From NCBI GenBank assembly GCA_010094045.1, contig ML986732.1, positions 1 to 64,000 of the forward strand: a stretch of DNA of 64,000 nucleotides, given 5' to 3'. The notes below the pieces were generated by a model. It ran no database searches. It saw only the letters and a list, made by a program, of their open reading frames with translations, and was not told the DNA's origin. A program made the position numbers and the translations under genes. This DNA is from Lojkania enalia (lineage: Eukaryota; Ascomycota; Dothideomycetes; Pleosporales). Below, piece by piece: positions 45,401 through 57,250 of this stretch. Every line of letters starts with the position of its first letter. Positions within the stretch are counted from its first letter, which is position 1.

Positions 45401-46055
45401 ATTCTATATGTGTTCTCAGAGAATTGATTTGGTTGATGGGATGCATGGTTAAGGCTGATGAAGGGCGGGCGGATGCCAAGTTGCGAGACACGTGTTGGCT
45501 GACTAAACAAGCCGCGGCCCTCACTGCTCCCAATCTTAAGTCGGGTTTACTTATATTCCGAGCGCTTGTACGATCCGTACAGCATCTCATAGTATATTAC
45601 CCGCGGAGTCATCTCGCATTAGCCAGAATTAGTGGTTCGCTTCCGCTGGAAGTACCAGCCGACATAGCAGCTTAGCATGAATTTACCCACGACAGCGCGC
45701 ACTAGGCTAATAATAGCTTCTAAGCAGTTAAGGGAGGTTCTAAGGCTTAGATAAGGCTATTCTACGAAAATTCGGTGCGATACAGACTTAATGTTGGCGT
45801 TATAGGGAGGGAGGTCTATTACATTACGAAAGAAGCTGCTGTACAAATTAGGCTCGGAGGCGACGATGCGAAAGTAATTTTCAGGGAAGAGTAGATTATA
45901 GACATTTAGTATTAGCTATAGCAGATTATTCTTATCAAATTATAGCAATATTTGTTGTGCGGATGGGTTTTCTAGTTGCTGAAAGTCAAAGTACTCCTCA
46001 TTTGTCTCGCCACACAGGGTGTCTCGCGACGCAGGGATGCACCTTATTTTTGAAG
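45401..46055 (-). repeat. Right inverted-repeat arm, outer piece
   Basis: Reverse complement of 32865-33494, continuing the arm interrupted by the LINE. It includes the 3' end of the ankyrin gene and about 600 bp downstream of it. This copy is less RIP-mutated than the left arm near the ankyrin stop: TGGCGAGACAAATGA here against TAGCAAGACAAATAA there. Confidence 0.9.
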
Positions 46056-46420
46056 ATAAATTCTGATGGACATGGTGCCAACCGTAGAAACTCATTTAAT
46101 CCAGAACGCCTATTTTGCCAACTTGGGGGACGCGAGCCCAATGATACTAGTTTTGCTACAGCAGCAACGTGATTCGTAACACTCGCTTGATCTGCCGCAG
46201 TCCACCCAAATCGCGTTTCCGCGTTTATACTTGCACCGGAATAAACAAGAGTGCTGAAAACACATAGAGAACCTGTAACGGCTGCTAGATGTAGCGGCAT
46301 GTTTCCATGATGGTCTATAGCAGAGGGATTTGCTCCATGTGAAATGAGTACTGTTAGCGCTTCTTTCATCCCACGCCCGGCGGCGAAATGTAGGGGGGTT
46401 AGACCGCAACAATCTCTTCG
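45998..46420 (-). CDS. Ankyrin-repeat protein, 3' end (5' part in gap)
   Basis: The minus-strand frame stays open into the N gap, so the true start is beyond 46420; the ATG at 46369 is internal. It has about three ankyrin repeats: GLTPLHFAAGRGMKEALTVL, then HGNMPLHLAAVTGSLCVFST, then GWTAADQASVTNHVAAVAKL, with linking G(A)NP/GASIN turns. A non-repeat tail of about 45 residues ends at TGA 45998. Ankyrin arrays are the alternative to WD40 as sensor repeats in fungal NLRs, so this may be the end of a second NLR, but the N-terminus is not visible. No stops; it may be intact. Confidence 0.75.
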   Translation of the reverse strand, partial: RRDCCGLTPLHFAAGRGMKEALTVLISHGANPSAIDHHGNMPLHLAAVTGSLCVFSTLVYSGASINAETRFGWTAADQASVTNHVAAVAKLVSLGSRPPSWQNRRSGLNEFLRLAPCPSEFIFKNKVHPCVARHPVWRDK

Positions 46421-47155
46421 NNNNNNNNNNNNNNNNNNNNNNNNNNNNNNNNNNNNNNNNNNNNNNNNNNNNNNNNNNNNNNNNNNNNNNNNNNNNNNNN
46501 NNNNNNNNNNNNNNNNNNNNNNNNNNNNNNNNNNNNNNNNNNNNNNNNNNNNNNNNNNNNNNNNNNNNNNNNNNNNNNNNNNNNNNNNNNNNNNNNNNNN
46601 NNNNNNNNNNNNNNNNNNNNNNNNNNNNNNNNNNNNNNNNNNNNNNNNNNNNNNNNNNNNNNNNNNNNNNNNNNNNNNNNNNNNNNNNNNNNNNNNNNNN
46701 NNNNNNNNNNNNNNNNNNNNNNNNNNNNNNNNNNNNNNNNNNNNNNNNNNNNNNNNNNNNNNNNNNNNNNNNNNNNNNNNNNNNNNNNNNNNNNNNNNNN
46801 NNNNNNNNNNNNNNNNNNNNNNNNNNNNNNNNNNNNNNNNNNNNNNNNNNNNNNNNNNNNNNNNNNNNNNNNNNNNNNNNNNNNNNNNNNNNNNNNNNNN
46901 NNNNNNNNNNNNNNNNNNNNNNNNNNNNNNNNNNNNNNNNNNNNNNNNNNNNNNNNNNNNNNNNNNNNNNNNNNNNNNNNNNNNNNNNNNNNNNNNNNNN
47001 NNNNNNNNNNNNNNNNNNNNNNNNNNNNNNNNNNNNNNNNNNNNNNNNNNNNNNNNNNNNNNNNNNNNNNNNNNNNNNNNNNNNNNNNNNNNNNNNNNNN
47101 NNNNNNNNNNNNNNNNNNNNNNNNNNNNNNNNNNNNNNNNNNNNNNNNNNNNNNN
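46421..47155. other. Assembly gap (735 N)
   Basis: A run of undetermined bases. It cuts the ankyrin gene on its left and the minus-strand hAT relic on its right. Confidence 1.
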
Positions 47156-47900
47156 AGTATTATAGATAAAATATAGCCTAATATATCCTTATTATAGCGA
47201 TTAAGATATTTAAGGAATTGTTAGTAATAGGTTTCCCTATAATTATAGTTAAAAGTTAATATAATAAATAGCTATAATAAAAGTACCTTATATATTATAA
47301 ACTTCTAGAATAGATCTAAAATTATTATATAGTTAAATAAGTAACTATATTTTATATTTATTTTTAAGTAGTATTTATTTAATTTAAATCAACCCTTCTC
47401 TACTACAGCTCTTACTACTATTAGCTAATCTAAGTTACTCTCTATATCTTTAGCTAGATCTCTATTTATATTATCTAGAAAATCGAAGAGCCTATTATAT
47501 ATTTGCTAAATATACTAGATCTAAGACTTTATATTCTTACTAAATACTTTAGTTACCCTTTTAAAATTGCCGAGCAGGTCTATAACTAGTATTAAGTAGT
47601 ACTATTTAGTAGTAGATAGTTAAAGTTGCTAGAGACTATAGAAATCTACCTTAGCGTTCTTATTATTACTAGATCTCTAAGTAGGGATCTTTAAGTTAAT
47701 TTTATATTAAAGCTAGTTGTTAATATATTACTTAAGGTCTACTACTCAGTTATATATATTAAATATTAAATTCCATCAAGTTAAGATATCTCTTATTATA
47801 AATAGCTTGTACTTAAGTAGTAGGAAGCTCTATAAAGTAATAAAACGTTTATAGTACTATAGTAATTAATTAATTACTTTATAAATAACTTATATCTAAC
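47156..47900 (-). pseudogene. RIP-degraded hAT transposase, second copy
   Basis: On the minus strand: DILT*WN (the DxxTRWNS motif) near 47785, then LLGNFKRVTKVFSKNIKS, then IYNRLFDFLDNINRDLAKDIE and KLNKYYLK, the normal order in the hAT catalytic region. Positions 47156-47500 are the inverted copy of 1-360. The C-terminal part is lost in the gap; the N-terminal boundary with the next element is unclear. Confidence 0.65.
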
Positions 47901-50900
47901 TAGAAATTAGTATATAATAACTATAATAACTAACTATAATAAAAAGCTATACTTTATAAAGAGAATTTAGAATAGAAATCTATATCTAAATCTTATTTAT
48001 ATTATATTACTATAAAGTTCCTCTATCTCCTATCTCTTTAGGGGGTACGAGCTTAAAATAGTAAATAATTTCCTAAACAATAAAATTAATAATATAAGTA
48101 AGATATAAAATTATATTCTCTTTATAGTTCTATTTAATACTATCTTTACGTAGTTTCTCTTATATTATATATATAAGTATACTATTATTAGTAGTATTAT
48201 TATAGGTAGCTACTAATAATCGTTGTTATATATTTATACTTAATAGAATATATAGTACTTCTATTACTATAGAAGTACTAGTATAACTTCCTTAAATAGG
48301 GATAAAATTAAGTAGTTTCTCGTAGAACTCCTAGTCCTAATTAATATAGTACCCTTTTACTATAAGAAAACTAAGGTAGTTCTTTATAGACTAGATATTA
48401 AACGCGATTAATATTTTTATACTTTAGCTAAGATTATATAAAAGAGAGAAATAAGCTACTATAATCTTATACTTAAATAACCCTATAAATCTAAACACTA
48501 GTTAATTAGTATATTTACTTATACCTGTAAATTAATAGGAGAACTATCTAAAACTACCTATTTATTATTATAAATCTAGATACTTAGAATTATATTATTA
48601 GTATTAAATAGTTATATTATTTTCAACTCTAGCTAGATATAGATAAGAATTGGATTATATAGTCTTTTAAATATCTTACTACTTATAATCCTTTACCTCT
48701 TCTTCTTATATAATTAACTTAGCTAGTATATAATAAAGAAGTAGAGCTAGATATCTAGTAATATAACGCTTTATAGGAAAAGAACTAGTATTAGTAGTCC
48801 TATAGTCTAACTATCTATTATATTAAGGGTCTACTAAAACTGCTAAAACTATATTAGTCTTCTATAACTTATAGTCTAAATAAGCTTAAAGCTTCTATAC
48901 GCCTGTATAAAATAAAGTCCGAACTTAATCTAAAGAAAGTCTATTCTTCTATTATCGCTCTTATCTTAGCTAATACTTTCTACTTTAATATAAAGAGAAA
49001 AGAGAACGAGTTTTTCTCTACGTCTCTATACGAAATTAAGCGGCTGATTAAAGATAAGTAAACTCTAAAGCTAGAAGATAAGGCTAAAAATAAAGTACTA
49101 GTAAATCTCTAATTACTATCTAAATACTATAAGTATTAGAATATATTTAGTAAAACTATAACTTATTAATTATTAAAATACTACTCTTATAATTATAAGA
49201 TTATCCTTATAGAACTCCTTTCTAATAGTTACAGCCTATTATATAAGTAGAATATTAAGGAGCTAGAAGTAACTAAAAAGTATATTATAGATAATTTATA
49301 GTATAGGTATATTAAGTAGAGTTAGAGCTTTTTTATATCTCTAATCCTTTATATCTATAAATTTAATAGTAACCTATATATCTATATAGATTATTATAAA
49401 CTTAATACTCTTATCTATAAGAATATATATCTAATACTATATATAGATAAACTTCTATCTAGACCTACTAAAGTAGTAATTTTTACTAAATTTAATATTC
49501 GCGTAACCTTTAATAAGATTAAAATAGACTTTAGTTCTAAAGAATATATTATCTTTTAAACTCGATATAGAACCTATAAGTATAAAGTTCTACTTTTTAG
49601 ATTATATAATAGCCTAGTAACTTACTAGTACTATATAAATAATATACTAATTAACTACTTAGATAACTTCTATATTACTTACCTAAATAATATCTTTATC
49701 TACTTAGAAGATAAGGCGATATACGCTATTTATATTAAGAAAGTTCTTAAAAGATTATATTAAGTAGAGTTATAAGTTAATATTAAGAAGAGTAAATTCT
49801 ATATTACCTGAACTAAATATTTTAGTTATATCCTCTTAAATAAAAACCTTAAGGTTAATTTAGAGAAGGTAGAAGTATTATATAACTAGTAGCTACCTAC
49901 TACTATAATAGGTGTAAAATCCTTCTTAGATTTTACTAGATTCTATTAATAGTTTATACTAGAATTCTCGCGTATTATAAAGCTAATTATTATATTATAG
50001 AGCCTTATAACCCTTTCTATATAGATTTTAGAATATAATATTACCTTTAAGAAATTAAAGTTAGCTCTATTAAGTATACCTATACTCTACTACTTTAACC
50101 CTATATTAAAAATAAAAATAAAAACTAATACTTCTAATAGAGTAGTTATAAGAGTACTATTATAGAAATATTCTAATAGAAAATAGTATCTTATAGTATT
50201 TTATAGTAAGGTTCTATTTAGTTTAAAACTAAACTAGAAAATTTATAATAAGAAACTATTCACAATTATTACTATATTTAAGTAATAGAGGGTAGAACTT
50301 ATTTTAGTAGTTACTAGAATATTAGTATATACTAATTATCGTTTACTTAAATATTTTATAACTATAAAGGTACTTAATACTTATTAAGTTTATTAGACTA
50401 AAGAATTAGTTTAGTATTAGTTCTGAATCGAGTATACTCTAGGTAAAAATAATACTAGAATAGACATTTTTAATTATTATAAATAAGATATAGAAAATTT
50501 AAAAGTAGTTTAAACTAATAACTAGTTAAGAGTCTTACTTAAACTATATTAACTTTACCTCTAAATTAATACTAAATTAGTCTAGTTCTATATTATTTAA
50601 ATAATAATTTAAGCGGCTATACTAAATATTATTAAAAACTAGAAGTAGGTTATATTACTAGACTTTCTAGAGTTAATCGACGTATTATTATAGGAAAACC
50701 AAGCCTCTTTTATATAAGAATATACCCTTTTATCCTGTAAGTATTAGATAGAGAATAAACTACTCCTCTATAATAATTACTTATATATTCTATTAGATTT
50801 AGGCCTTTATATATAACTTATATAAGAGGCTTATAACTAAGTATCCTCTATATACCTAAGTGCTACTAAAACCTATTAGTTACTATCTTAGAAGTACTAT

Positions 50901-52110
50901 TAGAAGGGTATAGAAGCTACTTATAAACGATATATATAGAATTATATCTTATACTATAAAGCTTATCTAATATAAACCTAAATTCTAGGTTTTATCTATT
51001 TACTTTCTATACTAAAATAACTAATATAATATCTATATATTAACTTTAAGAATTTTTCTATAGATAAATCTAGATATAATTAGATTATAGTAGTAATTAA
51101 TCGCCTATCTAAATAAGTAGTATCTATTCTCTACTATTATATAATTAATATATAGAGAATAGCTAAATTATTTATTTAATAGATATACTACTTTAGTTAT
51201 ATATTTAAAACTATTATTTTAGATTAAGGACTTTAGTTTATATCTAGTTTCTAGTCTAAATTCTACTATATCTTAGATATAAAAATTAAACTATCTACTA
51301 TTTATTATAAAGAGACTAATAGATAGATAGAGATTATAAATAAGTATATTAATTAGAGACTGCGCCCTTTTATATACTTCTACTAGAATAACTAGAGTTC
51401 TCTATTACCTATAATTAACTGAGTATAAGTAATTCTACTCTATATAACTATTAGAATATCCCTATATTAGATTCTATATAGATTTAAGCCTTATTAAAGT
51501 TAGGATTAAAAATATTCTATTAATTCTATTACTATAATAGATAAATTAAATTATAAGAATACTTTAACTCTAGTAACTTATATATATATAGTCTAAGAAA
51601 CTATAAAAGCTAATATTAAAAAAACTTAAGATTATATATAATCTATTATTAATTATTACTAGTAACCGATTAATTAGTAGATTAGTAATATAGTCTACTT
51701 AAATACTAAAAATCTTACAGTTTAGAGACTAAGCTAAAAGCTATCTAATTAATAGGAGAGCCTTTTTAAAGTACTAGAATAAGTTAGAAACTTATACTAT
51801 TTATAGCTACCCCTAGGGTTAAGAATATATAATATCTTCGCACTAAACCTACTATATAAGAACTTTTAGAACTCTCTACTAGAGTAAGAAGCTTTAAAAC
51901 CACCCGCTATTACTATTAAAGAGGTAGAAGAGTAGGAGGTTAAGGAAATACTAGCTAGTAAGCTGTATTATAAGACCTTTAAATACTATATAAAATAGGT
52001 AGAATATAATTTTAACCTAGTCTAGTATAAAGCTTTAAATTTTATAGGTTCGCTTTATAAGCTAAAAATTTTTAATAATAAGTATCTAAATTAGCTAGAA
52101 CCTTTAAAAG
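47901..52110 (+). mobile_element. Ty3/gypsy chromodomain retrotransposon, RIP-degraded
   Basis: Plus-strand pol order: an N-terminal reverse-transcriptase region (NLYI.IDYYKLNTL, near 49370), KVVIFTKFNIRV.FNKI near 49470, TRYRTYKYKVLLFRLYNSLVTY near 49560, YLNNIFIY near 49680 (catalytic YLDDI with both Asp mutated to Asn), RNase H (FYSK..FS.KLN..IYNKKLFTII near 50200), integrase (VVINRLSK near 51090; KIKLSTIYYKETNR near 51280), and a chromodomain at about 51940-52095 (KEILASKLYYKTFKYYIK*VEYNFNLV). The chromodomain marks the chromovirus branch. LTRs and gag were not delimited. Many stops. Confidence 0.85.
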
Positions 52111-53545
52111 CTTTAACTAAATAGATTAAAGTATATAAAAATAGTATAAAGAATATAGATTATCTAGTAGATAATAATATATAAAAGTTAAGTAGTAGAT
52201 TTTAAAAAAAACTAAAGTATAGACCTAAAATTACTCTTCTATAAAATTTAGAGGGTTTAATAGTAGGCTATTAGATATCTTTCTAGTTCTCTTCTCTTTT
52301 ACTCTTCTTTTTTTTTCTTCCCTCTAGACTTTTCTTAAACTTTTCTTACCTTATTTTTAGCCGCCTAAAAGCGCCGCGATATTAGTTTAAAGGTTAAATA
52401 TTAGAATTTTTAAAGCTAAAACCTAATAGAATAATTTAGTACTCTAGTAGAATAAAGCTATTTAGATATTAGCTATAAGAAGGCTATTTTTCTAACTTTT
52501 TACAACCTAGGTTATAAGTATTAAGCTATAAGTAGACTCTAAAATAGCTTTAAAAGCTACTTTTTTATCCTCTTTATCTTCTATATATTAGGCTACTATT
52601 TATAGTTTAAGATAGCCCTAGAAGACTAGAAACTCCTCTTTATAGTAGAAGGAGATTTATAAGTATATTAGTAGTAAGTATTCTACTAGTATTAGATACG
52701 ATTTATATAGGGTTATACTTTTTATTTTATAAGGTGTAATACTTACATTTTTTTAATTTTAAAGACTAAAAGGTAAATATTATATACTACCTATAGGTAA
52801 GCGCGTATATAGCCTAAAAGTAGATAATTTAGAAGGTTTTTAAAGAGGCTCTAAAAGGTAGGTAGAGTAGTATATTAATTAATTTTTTTTAAGAGGTGTT
52901 AGTAATACTTTAATAATTAACAGTTCTAGGGACGTATAATAATATATATAGAGTAGAAGTTATTATTTAGTTAAAGAAGCTTAGTTAATAATAACCTAGT
53001 AATATACTAAGACTAGTAAATACTTATTACTATACGCGATAAAATTGTAATATTAATAAACTATTATAATAGTAGTTACTAGCTAATATATAGGTTAATT
53101 ATACTTACTATAAAAACCTTACTTAATATTATATTAATAAATATATCTCTATAGGTAACTCTATATATTAGTTCTTATTAGTAAATAACTCTTTAAAGAA
53201 ATTTCTTTATACTAGAACCTATTTATAATAGCCCTAATTCCCTCCTAAACTAGTATAGATAAGAACTATTAGCCTATAAGAAGAGGAGTAGTATAATAAT
53301 ATAAAGAAATTATTTTATAAAAAACTTTATATATAATCTTATCTTAAAACTTTTTACTTATCTTATTCTACCCCTAGTTCTACCCCTTTTCCCTTCCGTA
53401 TATAGTTATATACTCTTTTATAAGTAGCTTAATAATTCTTCTATATCCTTTTATATAAGGCCTATAAATATTAATAGAATTTTTAGATTCCTAATCCCCT
53501 ATATACTTCTATATACCTCTAAGTAGATTCGTACTATATTTAAAC
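52111..53545. other. RIP-degraded DNA, unassigned
   Basis: Follows the chromodomain; T-rich near 52290-52350. Could include the 3' LTR and flank of the preceding element, but no partner copy was found. Confidence 0.5.
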
Positions 53546-53799
53546 CTATCTAATATAAGGCGATAAATTAAGCCCGATTTATAATAGATTAGGTATAGTA
53601 CTATAGTGTTATACCCGAAATAGGTTGTTAAAAGGGGGTAATTTATCTAACTATTACCCCTCTAATTTATTTACAACTAGTACTCTAACCGTAATACTTT
53701 ATATATAAAAACTATTTAGTAGAGTCTATTTATTCTACTTATAATACTATATTATCGCACCTATACTAGTATAGGGCTATAATAAAACTAGAAGGATAT

Positions 53800-56255
53800 A
53801 GTTCTACTAGGACGTATAGACGCTCGAGCCGAGGGTATAATACTATATCTATAGTAGGAAGACCTATATATAAGTAAGCAGAATAGCGCTATTACTAGAG
53901 GATATTAAGAACTATTTCTACTATCTACCTAAGTACTATATTCTAATATATAAGAAATATACAACTACTATATTAAATATTAATATATATCTACAGTACT
54001 ATTATAGTATAATAATAGAATAGAGGAGGGTAATTATTAAATATACTCGTTAGTAGCTAATTAGACTAGTAAAAGACGTTTAGCTACTTATACTATTTAG
54101 GCAACTAATACCGGAATTAGAAAAGCTATTAAATAGATTCTAGTATAAGTAATCTAGATATTATATTACTACTAATATTAACACGTTATATATATATCTA
54201 AAAAAGAAGTATAAATAGGTATAAATAGGTAATAAAAGTAGGCTCTATTAGAAGGTTAAGATATAGATATTCTTTTAGGCTGGCGGGCTGTAGTAATATT
54301 TTATTATTAATATAGGCAGCTATAACTATAAGCTAGCTATTCTCTATATAGAGGCTAATATTATATATAATTAGTTAGCTAGGTTTAAGTTTATAAAGTA
54401 GAGGGAAGAAGAAAAAGTAAAAATTATAAATATAGAGGTAGTAAAGACTAATAAGACTAAGTAGTTTAAGTAGATAGAGTAGCTAGAGTATTTAGTAAAG
54501 TAGAATCGAGTATATCTTATATATTAGATTTAGCTACCTAACTAAAATAAGGTGAAACTTTAGTAGGCAGCGAAGCTGGTCGAGCTATTAGTTAAGTAGA
54601 GTATTAGAGGGTTATTATTACTTATATAAGAGATAAGATAGTAGTTTAAAAGCGCTTAATAATATAAGGTAGATAAGCATCTACTTATTTAACTATAGAA
54701 CCCTAAGAATCAGGCAGTATATACTAGCTATATTATTAAGTTTGTCTACTACTTTCTCTATATTATTACTAATAAAAAAGTTTAAGCTATATAGTTTAGC
54801 TATAGTAGTAATAGCAATAATAGTAATAATAATAGTATAGCGTTAGATAATAGCGTGAGTTCTAGGTCTAGTAGAACTAGAAATAGTACTAATAGTAATA
54901 ATAATAATAATAGTAGCCTCTATTATAGGTACTATAAGAAGAAAGAGGTAAATTAGATAGAAGATGCGCGCAAGCTATTTTATTAGTAAAATAAATAGAA
55001 GGAACTAGTAATAGTACTATAGGTTATATTAGATAAGGATAGTAAGAATACTTAACTTAAAGTACTACTAAATATACTTATATTATTTATTTTTCAATTA
55101 ACAGGCGATCGGCTATTTAATAGTAGGCTTATCTATTTTCTTACTATACTAGAGATCGACGCTAAAATAGACTGTTTATATACAGTAAAGAACTACTTAT
55201 ATATACTAGCTAGTATAGTATACTACGTGCGTATGCTAGGTGTAGAAAAGCTACTTCTAATAGTAGAGCGCGATAAGCAGATAGATAAAGACTAGAAGTA
55301 TTTTCTACTTATATAGTAGAAGTTTTTAACTAATAGGTTATTTAATCTAATAAATAAGATAATTAGCTTATTAGTATATAAGAAGTTTATTATACTAACA
55401 GCTAGTAATTTAGATAATACTTACTAGTTAAAAAATAAGAAGATATTCTATTTTAATAGCCGGCCGATCTATATTAACTAGTTCCGTAAGATAGTATAGG
55501 ATATAGTAGCTAAGATAGAGGAGATACTCTAGTAGAAGCTATATTAGATAGCTAGAGCTAAGAACTAGTTTACTATCCGGCTAGAGTAGCTTATTAATAA
55601 TATTATATTTATATAGTAGAGTATATCTTTTATCTATTATTATAATAATTAGCTTAATAATAGGCTTAAGTAGATACTTACTTAGGTTAGATAGATAGAA
55701 GCTAGTTAGCAGCTCTAGTTAAGAGATAGCTTATAGAGTAAGTAGTAGGTAAAATAGTATTTACAGCAGGTAGATTACTTCTTAAAACTACTAATAGTTA
55801 GTATATATATAACTTTAGGGTAGTTAGGGTAAGAGTTAAAGATTATAATAATATAGTATTATAATAGAGTACTATAAGACTATAATATCTTTATAGTAGA
55901 CGAGTAGATTATAATAGTAGTCTACTATTACAAATTATAATTCTAGTAGAATAAGCTAAAGATAGTACCGTACTTTCTACTACCGCGGCTAGAGTAGATA
56001 ATAGTAGTATACTTAGCTTATATATAGCTATTTTAAGAGTATTTAAATATTAAGGTGTTTAGTAGTAGCTTTAATAATTATATATAGGCGGATTAATATA
56101 GGCTATAGAAGATAGACTAACTAACGCGCGTATTTAAGCGTAAAACTAGTAAATAGATAGATATTAAGCTATATATATTAGACTACTAATATATAGCTAT
56201 TAGTATTAGTAGAGAAGTAGTTAGAGAGTTGTTTAGTAAAGAATATCAGAACGAG
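53800..56255 (+). pseudogene. Telomere-linked-helicase-like gene, part 1, RIP-degraded
   Basis: The plus strand, read through TAG codons, gives a large protein: RGYNTISIVGRPIY near 53828, HLLI*L*NPKNQAVYTSYII near 54680, an Asn/Ser-rich linker near 54830-54920, LFNSRLIYFLTILEIDAKID near 55110, IFYFNSRPIYIN near 55445, and FLKLLIVSIYITLG*LG*EL near 55775, where fungal homologues that I recall read ITSGQPGRG. These match, from memory, the non-helicase part of large RecQ-type genes repeated near fungal telomeres. The coding frame is broken at 56255 by a gypsy insertion and resumes at 63099. No RecQ ATPase motifs are seen in the window. Confidence 0.5.
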
Positions 56256-56623
56256 TACAACGGCCTCTAATTAGCTAGATATAAGGGGGGTAATAACTAA
56301 GAGTAATTACATACTATAAAGTATATTATTCTTATAAGCTTATAATAGAAGTATATAAGTAGAGTATATAAAGAATATTTAAGTTAACTATAAAGAGTTA
56401 TAGAAACCGGAGTTATAAGGTTGTTAAATATAATTTAGTTCTCTTATTATTTCTCCTCGCTTAGTTATTTAGTTAACTAAGCTACTAAGTATACTTAATT
56501 ACTTAGTTAACTAAGCTACTAAGTATATTATATACCTTATACTAGCCTTATTCTTCTAACTATATAGAGTTTTAGATCTTAATTAGGTCTAGTATAGGGG
56601 TTTTTATAAAGATATCTATAATA
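56256..56623 (-). repeat. 3' LTR of the nested gypsy (with 34-bp duplication)
   Basis: Compared with 62760-63093 it carries one extra unit of about 34 bp (TTAGTTAACTAAGCTACTAA repeated within 56460-56535), which accounts for the length difference. Confidence 0.9.
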
Positions 56624-57009
56624 CTACCTTCCTCCTCTAAACTCTTAGCCTAAGAGTTTTCCCGTTCTAAACTAGTATATAGTAGGGTTAATACGCTGTT
56701 TTCGCTGAGACTATATATATTTCTAATACCTCCCCTTTATTATTTAACCCTAAGTAGATACTATTATACTAATTATATAGATTGTTCAGGCGAAACAATT
56801 ATACTTTATTTCTAGTATTCTTATAAGGGGTTAATTTATAAGGTAGATAAAAAGAAGATACCTAAAAAGTTATATTATTTAAAGTACCTTTATACTAGTA
56901 TATGTTTATTATATAATACAGATTACGACGCTTAAATTACTTGTATATTATAGTCCTATAATACTAGTTTATTTCTAATTCTTCCTAGTAGTAAAGTAGG
57001 ATATTAAAG

Positions 57010-57250
57010 TTGTAAAGCTGGAAGAGAAGATTCGCCTAGCCTAGGAAGAGTTAGAATAACTTCTTAATAAGGTAGTAGTAGCTCGCATAAGGATCTAGCA
57101 TCTTTAGAAGATTTGTAAATAAGTAAAGTATAGGTAGGTAGAGGGTTATAAACGTATATAAGAGTAGTTTAAGGAAGAGAAAGAGGCGGATTATAAGGCG
57201 GGTCTTCTTCTTAAAGTAGAGTCGCCTCCTATAACGCAGCTAATATTATT
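57010..57250 (+). pseudogene. Antisense coiled-coil ORF inside the gypsy element
   Basis: On the strand opposite to pol, between the 3' LTR and integrase, a frame reads KLEEKIRLA*EELE*LLNKVVVARIRI then YKRI*EQF and KEEKEADYKAGLLLKVESPP. The charged heptads indicate a coiled coil. I recall similar antisense small ORFs near the 3' end of fungal gypsy elements; the role is unknown. Confidence 0.5.

Noticed and set aside
46344..47165. 273-codon plus-strand frame
   Set aside because: Consists almost wholly of undetermined bases in the assembly gap.
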